Counted from the stretch's first letter, positions 1-6,316 are shown. The stretch is 6,806 bases of DNA from an uncultured Oscillospiraceae bacterium (GCA_958451705.1 CAUDRD010000083.1:1-6806), one strand, 5' to 3'. Notes: a model not told the origin generated them from the letters alone. Made by a program: numbers and translations.

Positions 1-98
1 ATGGGACTGAAAAAGTCACCCCGCTGCAATGCGCTTGTTTTCTCCCCTTTCCATACTATGCAAAAAGGGATTTTGAGAAACTCATGCGCATTGACTAA
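1..98 (+). CDS. C-terminal fragment of an unidentified upstream gene
   Basis: Reading from base 3, the frame is open from the window edge for 31 codons and stops with TAA at 96-98. The peptide begins GTEKVTPLQCACFLPFPYY and ends in KLMRID. Its mix of hydrophobic, aromatic and charged residues looks like the end of a real protein. Frame 1 is also open, to 164, but gives a less protein-like peptide that runs through the promoter and ribosome binding site of the next gene. I do not recognise the family. The stop codon overlaps the -35 box of the next promoter, and no terminator is visible after it, so some read-through into the nucleosidase gene is possible. Confidence 0.45.
   Translation, partial: GTEKVTPLQCACFLPFPYYAKRDFEKLMRID
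27..93. repeat. Imperfect nested inverted repeat (possible stem-loop)
   Basis: Three pairs of complementary arms are nested in register: CAATGCGC (27-34) with GCGCATTG (86-93), GTTTTCTC (37-44) with GAGAAAC (75-81, one bulged T), and CCCTTT (45-50) with AAAGGG (64-69). The loop is about 13 bases. There is no T-run after the right arm, so it is not a standard intrinsic terminator. It lies within the end of the upstream reading frame, and its outer right arm overlaps the next gene's -35 box. It could be an mRNA-end structure or chance. Confidence 0.3.
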
Positions 99-119
99 GA
101 GCCTCCGCAATCGTATAAT
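91..119 (+). promoter_or_regulatory. Sigma-A promoter of the nucleosidase-Dabb unit
   Basis: TTGACT (91-96, one mismatch to TTGACA) and a perfect TATAAT (114-119) are separated by 17 bases. Transcription would begin near 126, giving a leader of about 40 bases before the GTG start at 166. No riboswitch-sized leader or operator-like palindrome lies between promoter and gene, so expression is probably constitutive. Confidence 0.75.
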
Positions 120-165
120 CTATTTATCTTATATTAAGTATTTTATCACTAAGGAGCTGATTTAA

Positions 166-882
166 GTGACAAAAACTGTCGGAATAGCCTTTGCAGATTC
201 AATGGAATATCTGCCCTTTGAAAAATATGCGGAAAATAAAAATTCTGTTTCTTCAATGCGCAGAGGCAACAAATCAATTGAATTTACCCTCACAGAAAAC
301 GGACGTACACTTAAAATAATAGGAGTTGAGTGCGGTATAGGCAAAGTAAACGCCGCAAGCTGCGTCTCCTTCCTCATAAGTGACGACAAGGCAGATTTCA
401 TCCTCAACGCCGGACTTTCAGGAGCGGTAACGGGGCTGAGAAAAGAGGATTTCGTCGCAGGGGAAAGTTACGTTGAGTGCGACTTTGACCTGACTCCCCT
501 GGGACTTAAATTAGGCGAAAAACCCGGACAGGATTTTGTATATCAGGCCGACAAAACCCTTTTGGAGCTTGTAACTCAGAGTAAGGGCATAAAGACAGGA
601 AAGCTCGGAACAGGCGACCTATTCCTTGCCGACGAGGACAAAAAGAAATTTTATCTCGACGCCTTCGGCATATGTGCTTTCGATATGGAGACAGCCGCCA
701 TCGCTTCAGTTTGCCATAAAGCGGAAATTCCCATGCTGTCCCTGAGAAAAATATCAGACGACGCAGGAGACGCCGCTTCCGAAAGCTACCGTGAGATGAA
801 CGACAGGGCGGAGGATTCCCTTACCATGGTTCTCGATTCCCTTTTCTCAAGGATGCTTAAACATGATGAAATCTGGAAGTGA
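166..882 (+). CDS. mtnN: 5'-methylthioadenosine/S-adenosylhomocysteine nucleosidase
   Basis: A cytosolic enzyme of the purine nucleoside phosphorylase superfamily. It is predicted to hydrolyse the glycosidic bond of methylthioadenosine and S-adenosylhomocysteine, releasing adenine and clearing by-products of polyamine synthesis and methylation. The 238-residue length fits the family. Visible landmarks are the N-terminal strand with E14 (matching the acid Glu12 of the E. coli enzyme), GIGKVNAA (57-64), NAGLSGAV (81-88), GTGDLF (148-153), DMETAAIA (173-180, with E175 in the ribose-binding position) and SDDA (197-200, with D198 as the catalytic aspartate). The start is GTG with AAGGAG at 151-156, nine bases upstream. 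It is followed after 15 bases by a Dabb gene, probably cotranscribed. Other nucleosidases of this fold, such as futalosine hydrolase, are possible, so the exact substrate is inferred. Confidence 0.82.
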   Translation: MTKTVGIAFADSMEYLPFEKYAENKNSVSSMRRGNKSIEFTLTENGRTLKIIGVECGIGKVNAASCVSFLISDDKADFILNAGLSGAVTGLRKEDFVAGESYVECDFDLTPLGLKLGEKPGQDFVYQADKTLLELVTQSKGIKTGKLGTGDLFLADEDKKKFYLDAFGICAFDMETAAIASVCHKAEIPMLSLRKISDDAGDAASESYREMNDRAEDSLTMVLDSLFSRMLKHDEIWK

Positions 883-897
883 CGGAGGAATTAATTA

Positions 898-1200
898 ATG
901 ATTAAACACATAGTAATGTGGAAATTCAAAGAAAATGCGGAAGGTCATACAAAAGACGAAAACATAGCTAAAGTTAAAACCATGCTGGAAGCTCTTCCCG
1001 AAAAGATACCCTATATCAGAAAAATGGAGGTTATGAAAAACATTAACCCCAAGGAGACAAACTTCGACGCTGTGCTTATAAGCGAATTTGACTCACTGGA
1101 GGACGTTGCAGCATATACCGTTCATCCCGCTCACAAGGAAATTTCCAATTTCGTAAAGCTTGTTCGTGAAGGCAGAAGTGCGGTTGACTATAAAATATAA
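898..1200 (+). CDS. Dabb-domain (stress-responsive alpha-beta barrel) protein
   Basis: A 100-residue protein that is essentially one Dabb domain, a ferredoxin-like fold that usually dimerises into an alpha-beta barrel. The signature parts are IKHIVMWKF at residues 2-10, a helix with KVKTMLEAL (25-33), the strand FDAVLISEFDS (56-66), AAYTVHPAHKE (71-81) and the C-terminal DYKI. Clostridia often carry one-domain Dabb proteins with no assigned reaction; plant relatives act in stress responses or as small cyclases, so no substrate is claimed. GGAGG at 884-888 stands nine bases before the ATG. It is 15 bases behind the nucleosidase gene with no promoter between them, so the two are likely cotranscribed. 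No signal peptide or membrane segment is seen, so it is probably cytosolic. Confidence 0.85.
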   Translation: MIKHIVMWKFKENAEGHTKDENIAKVKTMLEALPEKIPYIRKMEVMKNINPKETNFDAVLISEFDSLEDVAAYTVHPAHKEISNFVKLVREGRSAVDYKI

Positions 1201-1230
1201 GGATTTTCCTATATAAACTGTTCATTTTAC

Positions 1231-1259
1231 TCGACATAAAATGTTAAGTTTGATATAAT
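1231..1259 (+). promoter_or_regulatory. Extended -10 promoter of the M28 gene pair
   Basis: TCGACA (1231-1236, one mismatch to TTGACA) and a perfect TATAAT (1254-1259) are 17 bases apart. A TG at 1251-1252 one base before the -10 box makes it an extended -10 promoter. The expected transcript start near 1266 leaves about 40 bases before the favoured ATG at 1305, and only about 15 before the alternative ATG at 1281. Confidence 0.72.
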
Positions 1260-1291
1260 ATTTTTGATAATATCTGCTTAATGCAGAGGAA

Positions 1292-1297
1292 AGAGAG
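1292..1297 (+). promoter_or_regulatory. Ribosome binding site deciding the M28 start
   Basis: AGAGAG, preceded by AGAGGA at 1285-1290, lies seven bases before the ATG at 1305. The upstream in-frame ATG at 1281 has only AT-rich promoter sequence before it, with no purine-rich site. The purine tract would be codons 2-6 of the longer frame, which favours 1305. Confidence 0.55.
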
Positions 1298-1304
1298 TGA
1301 AAAA

Positions 1305-2552
1305 ATGAAAGCAAGCGAAAGCACAAAAAATTTCAGCTCAAAGCTGAAAGAAAACACCAATTACTGCCTGCGTGAAATTAAGCACATCTGCTCAAGTTTC
1401 GACAAACGTGGCTCTGGCTCTAAGGGCGAACGCCAGGCGCAGGAGTATATGGCAACCCGTCTTAAGGACTGGGCAGACGATGTATCAATTGAAGAGTTCA
1501 CTCTTCACCCCGCCGCATTTATGGCATGGGTCATTATTTGCGGAATAGGTCTGATTGCATCGGTGCTCCTCTACAATTTCGTTTCGCCCCTTGCCTCTAT
1601 GATTATCCTTCTGCTCTGCGGGCTGAGCGTCATTATGGAATTCCTTATGTACAAACAGTTTATCGACCCGTTTTTCCCCAAAAAGACTTCGGCAAATGTT
1701 GTAGCAGTGAGAAAGCCTAAGGGTGAAGTAAAACGCCGTATAGTTTTCTCAGGCCACTGCGACGCAGCTCATGAGTGGTATTTTACACACCTTGGCGGAG
1801 CAAAGCTTCTTACAACAGTTATAGTAATCGGTTTTGCAAGCCTCATTTTCGCTATTGTAAGCTCGATTATTGCAGTAGCTCAGGGCAACGTCTTTTCAGC
1901 CCCCGTTGAAGGCTTTGCCAAAACTCTTGGAAACATCCAGTATGTATGCATCCCCGTAGCGGTTGTAGTGCTCTTCTTTACAAACTGGAGACTTGTAGTT
2001 GACGGCGCAAACGATAACCTTACAGGCGTTGTAGGTTCAATGGCAGTTCTTAAGTTTATGGCTGATAACGACATCCGTTTTGAAAACACAGAGGTTCGTG
2101 CAGTTCTCACCGGTTCCGAAGAAGCCGGACTCAGAGGAGCCAAAGCTTACTCAAAGAAGCACCTTAAAGAATGCCAGGAAATTGAAACCGCTTTCATAGG
2201 CCTCGAAACCTTCCGTGATTTCGAGTATCTTGCCGTTTACAGCAGAGACATGACAGGTACCGTCAAGAACGACCCCAGAGTATGCGCTCTTCTTAAAAAA
2301 GCGGCTCTTGAGGCAGGTCTTGACCTCCCCTATAAGAGCGTTTTCTTCGGCGCTTCCGATGCAGCGGCAGTTTCACAGGCAGGTATCCCCGCCGCAACTC
2401 TCGCTTCAATGGACCCCGCCCCAGCACGCTATTACCACACCAGAACAGACACTGCCGACAACCTTGACGCAAAAACTATGCAGGCAGGTCTCAACATAGC
2501 TCTTGAAGCCGCTTTCCTCTTTGATGAAAAAGGTCTTCAGGACAGTTATTGA
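1305..2552 (+). CDS. Membrane-embedded M28-family zinc metallopeptidase
   Basis: From the ATG at 1305 this is 415 residues (423 from the ATG at 1281); numbering uses 1305. It is predicted to be an aminopeptidase-type enzyme with two zinc ions. All expected residues are present: H151 and D153 (GHCD), D237 (ANDN), E272 as general base with E273 (SEEAG), E301 (GLETF) and H378 (YYHTRTD); FGASDAAA near 349-356 is also typical of M28. Unusually, hydrophobic segments at about 71-92 and 95-116 precede the first metal motif, and segments at about 165-192 and 211-228 separate it from D237. No signal peptide is visible and the N-terminus is Lys/Arg-rich, so the catalytic parts probably face the cytoplasm. 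Substrate unknown. The gene is followed after 17 bases by a degenerate paralogue, probably in one transcript. Confidence 0.85.
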   Translation: MKASESTKNFSSKLKENTNYCLREIKHICSSFDKRGSGSKGERQAQEYMATRLKDWADDVSIEEFTLHPAAFMAWVIICGIGLIASVLLYNFVSPLASMIILLLCGLSVIMEFLMYKQFIDPFFPKKTSANVVAVRKPKGEVKRRIVFSGHCDAAHEWYFTHLGGAKLLTTVIVIGFASLIFAIVSSIIAVAQGNVFSAPVEGFAKTLGNIQYVCIPVAVVVLFFTNWRLVVDGANDNLTGVVGSMAVLKFMADNDIRFENTEVRAVLTGSEEAGLRGAKAYSKKHLKECQEIETAFIGLETFRDFEYLAVYSRDMTGTVKNDPRVCALLKKAALEAGLDLPYKSVFFGASDAAAVSQAGIPAATLASMDPAPARYYHTRTDTADNLDAKTMQAGLNIALEAAFLFDEKGLQDSY

Positions 2553-2569
2553 TTTAATGGAGAAAAAAT

Positions 2570-3709
2570 ATGAGTGTATCCCCAGAGATTGCAGACTATG
2601 TACTCAAAGGGATAAAGCACACAGAAAATAAAGCTGAAAATTCCGGCTCCGGCAAAAACCGAGGGCCGGAAATTTATAAGTACTTTTCCCGTGAGCTTTC
2701 CCAGTGGTGCGACAGCGTAAAATGCTGCGAAAAAAATATAATTTGCAGCATTTCCTCCGCCGGCGCCGTTATGCTTTTTATGATATTTTCTTTTTTATCG
2801 CTGGTTCCCTGCGTAACGAGAACCTCGCCGAAAATGGGTGCTGCCCTCGCTTTGCTCTTCCCTGTTTTTGTGCTCCTTGCCCTTGGGGCGGTATACCGAA
2901 TCAGCGGACTTAAACGTCTTTTAACCCTTACCGAAAACCTTCACACCGTTGTGGGAATAAGGGACTGCAAAAATGAAGCGGAGAAAAGGCTTATACTGGT
3001 CTGCTCTTCCGGAGGAGAGAAGGAGAAAAAGCACTCTTCTCTCTCCGACAAAATTTTTGTACTGTGTCTCGGAGTTTCCTCTTTCGGAGCGGCGTTTTCC
3101 CTTATAACCGTTATAGTGGGAGCCATAGGAGGCTTCGGAAGCTTTTACCTTGGGACGGTTCCCTTCCTTCCCCTTTTCATAATTTTCTACACAGTCTCAC
3201 TCATTATGTGGAGCAAGAGAGAAAAAGCGGAAAAGCTCGGAACAGCATCCTGCTTCTGCTTAGACGGAGTTTTAAGAAGCCTTTCGGAAGAAGGAATACG
3301 CTTTGACGACACACAGGTTTACTGCGTTATAGGAGAAGGGGGAAAACCGGGACTTGACGCTGCGTCAAAAGTTCTTCGAGAAAAATTTCCCTTTAAGGGA
3401 GAGACAGCTCTTATTGCAGCCGACATTGACGCTCCGTTTGCCCCCTTTGCTGCAACGGCGCCTATTCCGGAACAGAAATGGCAGCAGACAGTAAACTCCG
3501 CTTGCGAAAACCTGCAAAAAGCTCAGGACCCTTCAGCGGCGGCAGGTATTCTTAAATTCTTCTCAAATATCAAAAACAAAAGCGCAATAATCGCTTCTCC
3601 CGCATTTTCGCAGAATACTTTTAAAGGCGAAGAAAAGCAGCGTTTGGAAACAGCAATGGAATTTATCAGAAAAGCGGCCCTTTCATACGGCGGATATGAA
3701 GAAGACTGA
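2570..3709 (+). CDS. Diverged M28-like membrane protein, probably catalytically dead
   Basis: This 379-residue protein would be called hypothetical alone, but it aligns with the preceding M28 peptidase along most of its length. Matching blocks are IKH near 15 with the SGS near 25 and W46, the strand KRLIL near 139-143, and IRFDDTQV (243-250) with GL at 261-262. It keeps four hydrophobic segments in the same order (about 57-82, 89-111, 160-186, 194-214). The active-site positions are changed: His to S147, Asp to G149, the ANDN aspartate to about L223, and the Glu-Glu pair to G258 and K259. There is no histidine after H155, so the last zinc ligand is gone; D285 may retain one acidic ligand. The frame is intact, with GGAG at 2559-2562 seven bases before the ATG, so it appears to be a maintained pseudoenzyme, not debris. 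It has 12 cysteines. A role as partner or regulator of the upstream peptidase is inferred. Confidence 0.78.
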   Translation: MSVSPEIADYVLKGIKHTENKAENSGSGKNRGPEIYKYFSRELSQWCDSVKCCEKNIICSISSAGAVMLFMIFSFLSLVPCVTRTSPKMGAALALLFPVFVLLALGAVYRISGLKRLLTLTENLHTVVGIRDCKNEAEKRLILVCSSGGEKEKKHSSLSDKIFVLCLGVSSFGAAFSLITVIVGAIGGFGSFYLGTVPFLPLFIIFYTVSLIMWSKREKAEKLGTASCFCLDGVLRSLSEEGIRFDDTQVYCVIGEGGKPGLDAASKVLREKFPFKGETALIAADIDAPFAPFAATAPIPEQKWQQTVNSACENLQKAQDPSAAAGILKFFSNIKNKSAIIASPAFSQNTFKGEEKQRLETAMEFIRKAALSYGGYEED

Positions 3710-3728
3710 AAAATTTACACCATGACAA

Positions 3729-3754
3729 AACCCTTCCTGAAAAAAGGAAGGGTT
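3729..3754. terminator. Bidirectional intrinsic terminator between convergent genes
   Basis: A perfect 10-base-pair stem, AACCCTTCCT (3729-3738) with AGGAAGGGTT (3745-3754), encloses a GAAAAA loop. On the plus strand it is followed by ATTTTATA. On the minus strand the stem ends in TT and runs on as TTG, giving a short U-tract. It sits in the 67-base gap between the two convergent genes and can serve both the M28 unit and the mrp operon. Confidence 0.85.
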
Positions 3755-3776
3755 ATTTTATACATATTAATTTTAA

Positions 3777-4619
3777 TCAGCCGAGAGTTTCAATAATTTT
3801 CTTTGCAGCCTCGTTTATTGAAGGTGCGTCGGCAAGCTCAACGGCTCCCTTATCTACAAGAGCAGCATTCTGAGGATTAATAGGAAGCTTTGCAAGGACG
3901 GGAACGCCTAATGCGTCGGCAACTTCCTGAACCTTGCTCTCGCCGAAAATTGCGTGTTCCTTGCCGCAGTCGGGGCAGACAAAGCCGCTCATGTTTTCAA
4001 CGATTCCGAGAACGGGAACGTTCATCATCTGAGCCATGTTATATGCCTTTTTAACAATCATTGTAACAAGGTCCTGAGGAGTTGTGACAACTACAATGCC
4101 GTCAACGGGAAGTGACTGGAAAACTGTCAGCGGTACGTCGCCTGTTCCGGGAGGCATATCCACAAACATATAGTCAACCTCGCCCCAGACAACGTCGCTC
4201 CAGAACTGCTTAATAACTCCCGAAATAACGGGGCCTCTCCAAACAACGGGCTGGTCATCCTTTTCCAGAAGCAGATTTATTGACATTATCTTTATGCCGG
4301 TTTTGCTCTCCCTTGGCATAAGTCCCATTTCGTTGCCTACAGCTTTATCATGAATACCGAAAGCCATTGGTACGGAGGGACCCGTAACGTCTGCGTCAAG
4401 TACGGCAGTATGCTTTCCCATATTCTGCACTGCACAGGCAAGCATTGACGTTACAAGTGATTTTCCAACGCCGCCTTTGCCGCTTACAACGCCTATTACA
4501 TGCTTTACACGGCTGTACTGGTTAGGAGGAGCCATAAAGTCACGCTTGTCGCAGTTTGCAGAACAGCTTGAACAATCCCCCGAACATGATGATTTTGTCT
4601 CTTCACTCATTTTGCTCAT
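3777..4619 (-). CDS. mrp: Mrp/ApbC-type iron-sulfur cluster carrier ATPase
   Basis: A cytosolic P-loop ATPase of the Mrp/Nbp35 family that binds a labile Fe-S cluster, usually bridged in a dimer, and passes it to target proteins. The 280 residues show the deviant Walker A SGKGGVGKS (46-54), DADVTGPS (75-82), DMPPGTGD (154-161) and the cluster-binding pair C215-P-D-C218. An N-terminal cluster C12-x3-C16-x2-C19-x3-C23 could hold a second Fe-S cluster, a layout known from Nbp35-like proteins and, in my recollection, many clostridial Mrp proteins. It is last in the minus-strand operon, 30 bases after tadA. The start is uncertain: GAGAGG (4632-4637) is 12 bases before the ATG at 4619, while AAAGAG (4620-4625) is nine bases before a second ATG at 4610, which would shorten the protein by three residues and keep every motif. 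Confidence 0.93.
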   Translation of the reverse strand: MSKMSEETKSSCSGDCSSCSANCDKRDFMAPPNQYSRVKHVIGVVSGKGGVGKSLVTSMLACAVQNMGKHTAVLDADVTGPSVPMAFGIHDKAVGNEMGLMPRESKTGIKIMSINLLLEKDDQPVVWRGPVISGVIKQFWSDVVWGEVDYMFVDMPPGTGDVPLTVFQSLPVDGIVVVTTPQDLVTMIVKKAYNMAQMMNVPVLGIVENMSGFVCPDCGKEHAIFGESKVQEVADALGVPVLAKLPINPQNAALVDKGAVELADAPSINEAAKKIIETLG

Positions 4620-4649
4620 CTCTTTCTGATGCCTCTCGGCTTTTTTATC

Positions 4650-5135
4650 TTATTTTTTAGGCTGCCACTTAGCTTCGCCTTTGCGCCTTTCACGCATCTG
4701 TGCAAAAAAATCAGTAAGCAGCTTTGAACATTCTTCCTGCATAAACCCGCCTTCCACAGGAGGCTTATGGTTATAGGGAAGCTCAAAAAGATTTATCACA
4801 GAGCCACATGAACCCGCCTTAGGGTCATAAGCTCCGAAAACTACTCGTCTTATACGGGAATTTATAATGGCCCCTGCACACATGGGACATGGCTCTAAAG
4901 TGACATAAAGCTCACATTCCCAAAGCCGCCATCCGCCTAAATTGCGGCACGCATTTTCTATAGCTTCAATTTCAGCGTGGGCAATTGCAGATTTATCCTT
5001 TTCCCTGCGGTTTCTGCCCTCGCCTACTATCTCACCGTTTCTCACAACCACCGCCCCTACGGGAACTTCTCCCTCCTGGGCGGAAAGGTGAGCCAGATTT
5101 ATGGCCGCTTCCATGAAAATTCTGTCTTTTTCCAT
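4650..5135 (-). CDS. tadA: tRNA adenosine(34) deaminase TadA
   Basis: A cytosolic zinc deaminase that converts A34 to inosine in the anticodon of tRNA-Arg(ACG), allowing it to read CGN codons. From the ATG at 5135 the protein has 161 residues, with H53-A-E55 (zinc ligand and proton shuttle) and P82-C83-P-M-C86 (zinc ligands). This is the spacing expected of Firmicutes TadA. Other family landmarks are EVPVGAVVV (23-31), GGWRLW (67-72), GAYDPKAG (101-108) and YNH near 121-123. The frame stays open to a TTG at 5165, but no ribosome binding site precedes that, whereas GAGG at 5141-5144 lies five bases before the ATG. The gene starts seven bases after the CPBP protease stop, with its binding site overlapping that stop, so translation is probably coupled. 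The C-terminus is lysine/arginine-rich. Confidence 0.95.
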   Translation of the reverse strand: MEKDRIFMEAAINLAHLSAQEGEVPVGAVVVRNGEIVGEGRNRREKDKSAIAHAEIEAIENACRNLGGWRLWECELYVTLEPCPMCAGAIINSRIRRVVFGAYDPKAGSCGSVINLFELPYNHKPPVEGGFMQEECSKLLTDFFAQMRERRKGEAKWQPKK

Positions 5136-5140
5136 TTCAG

Positions 5141-5144
5141 CCTC
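5141..5144 (-). promoter_or_regulatory. tadA ribosome binding site overlapping the protease stop
   Basis: On the minus strand TGAGG spans 5145-5141. TGA is the stop of the CPBP gene, and GAGG is the only plausible Shine-Dalgarno for tadA, five bases before its ATG. Ribosomes ending on the protease gene would be positioned to restart on tadA. Confidence 0.6.
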
Positions 5145-6273
5145 ATGCAATTTTAAAGGACGCAAGAGTTGATAAAATCATAAGGAATAATGCCAAAAGC
5201 AAAGGCGGTGTGCCGATAAAGGCACGTCTCTTTTTTCTCTCTGAAAGCTCCGTTCCGGCAACAGGAATCCTCACTCTGTCCTTTGTGCGGAAATACATTA
5301 TAAGGCAGATAAGACCCGCCGCTACAAGTAAAACGGAATAGAGAACATATATCATATTGTAAGTTTCAGTTTCCATTTGCTCTCCTGCAAGTTCCATAAC
5401 TGCCGATACAAAATTGTTGCAAAAGTGAATTATAACACCGGTCCACATAGAACCTGTTACAACAACAGCATAACCGATAATAAGACCCACTATAAAGGCA
5501 AATATTGCCTGTACGGCGTTGCCGTGCATAAGTCCGAAAACGAGAGCTGACATGACTATGGCAAATTTATCGCCGTATTTTCTCAGAGGCTGCATTATTA
5601 CGCCTCTGAAAGCGAATTCCTCAGTCATTGCCGGAACAACAGAGATGTATATTACATAAAGGATTTTGCCGATAATTGTTTCCGGTGTATCGTATTGGGG
5701 AGAGACCATCTCCAAACCGACGGCTTTGAGAATTGAGGCAAGAATTGCCACAACGTAATTTGCTAAAAATGAACCGGCTACACCTATTACAATAAGCAGA
5801 CCGAAAGAACGCTTGTTATGGGGTCTGCAATAGGGCAGCGTAAAGGGTGTTTTGTGCTTAAGAGCTTTATAGCTTATAAGAAACGGTACTCCGATAAACA
5901 AAAGCGAAACCAAAATTTCATAACCGTTTTCAAAAAGCTCGTTGGAGTTATAAGCGTCCTTAAATCCGGGGATATAGGAAACAAAACTAAGACAAAAGCT
6001 TACTACAAAGGCGAAAAGAACACCTATTCCAGACCAAATGCTTATAGTCTTAATTCCGGCCTTTTCACGCTTCATCTTAGGAGTTTCCAGCTTCACATAA
6101 CCGGGGCTCGGACGGTAACCTCCCCCGTAACCGTACTGGGGCTGATTGGTTCCGTAATTTGTATTGTTGTAATTATATCCGTAACCATAACCGCCCTGGT
6201 TATTGCCGGGATTATTGTAACCGTATCCGCTGTTGTTTTCGTAGCCGTTAAATCCGTTTTGATTGTTATTCAA
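5143..6273 (-). CDS. CPBP-family intramembrane glutamic protease with Gly/Tyr/Asn-rich tail
   Basis: A polytopic membrane protein of the CPBP (CAAX protease/bacteriocin-processing, formerly Abi) family. Numbering is from the TTG at 6273 (376 residues). The three family motifs are complete: E218-E219-x3-R223, F246-x3-H250, and H283-x3-N287; together they form the glutamate-type active site within the membrane. About eight hydrophobic segments run from residue 77 to the end. Residues 1-59 form a low-complexity tail rich in Gly, Tyr and Asn, with almost no charge, then a basic linker (KMKREK, 66-71). Family members cleave prenylated or signal-like peptides, or give bacteriocin immunity; the substrate here is unknown and no bacteriocin gene is visible. 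The gene starts 43 bases after the radical SAM gene and 3' overlaps the tadA binding site. A GTG at 6282 could also start the frame but lies inside the Shine-Dalgarno. Confidence 0.88.
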   Translation of the reverse strand: MNNNQNGFNGYENNSGYGYNNPGNNQGGYGYGYNYNNTNYGTNQPQYGYGGGYRPSPGYVKLETPKMKREKAGIKTISIWSGIGVLFAFVVSFCLSFVSYIPGFKDAYNSNELFENGYEILVSLLFIGVPFLISYKALKHKTPFTLPYCRPHNKRSFGLLIVIGVAGSFLANYVVAILASILKAVGLEMVSPQYDTPETIIGKILYVIYISVVPAMTEEFAFRGVIMQPLRKYGDKFAIVMSALVFGLMHGNAVQAIFAFIVGLIIGYAVVVTGSMWTGVIIHFCNNFVSAVMELAGEQMETETYNMIYVLYSVLLVAAGLICLIMYFRTKDRVRIPVAGTELSERKKRRAFIGTPPLLLALFLMILSTLASFKIA

Positions 6274-6277
6274 GCTG

Positions 6278-6287
6278 ATCACCTCTT
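6278..6287 (-). promoter_or_regulatory. Ribosome binding site deciding a TTG start for the CPBP gene
   Basis: The minus strand reads AAGAGGTGAT over 6287-6278, close to the consensus AAGGAGGTGAT. Its GAGG core (6285-6282) stands eight bases before TTG at 6273. The in-frame GTG at 6282 overlaps this site and has no other site upstream, so TTG is the better start. Confidence 0.65.
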
Positions 6288-6316
6288 TTGGTTTTTACGC
6301 CGCAGTAAATTTAAAA

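Noticed and set aside
3..20. Small hairpin GACT-GAAAA-AGTC extended by GG/CC at the left edge
   Set aside because: It has only four to six pairs with a bulge and no T-run, and it lies in the apparent coding end of the upstream gene.
1..164. Open frame 1 of 54 codons starting with ATG at base 1
   Set aside because: It runs through the promoter and ribosome binding site of the nucleosidase gene and gives a basic peptide of no recognisable kind; frame 3 is the better coding candidate.
1200..1210. AGGA-TTT-TCCT palindrome just after the Dabb stop
   Set aside because: Four pairs with a three-base loop and no T-run are too weak for a terminator; the gap otherwise holds only the M28 promoter.
2570..3709. 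Calling the second M28-like gene a pseudogene
   Set aside because: It has no frameshift or premature stop and has a good ribosome binding site. The loss is limited to catalytic positions while fold-type residues remain, which fits a maintained pseudoenzyme better.
4631..4646. GCC-TCTC-GGC followed by six T on the plus strand, resembling a terminator
   Set aside because: The stem is only three pairs and no plus-strand gene ends nearby; on the minus strand the same bases supply a GAGAGG possible ribosome binding site for mrp.
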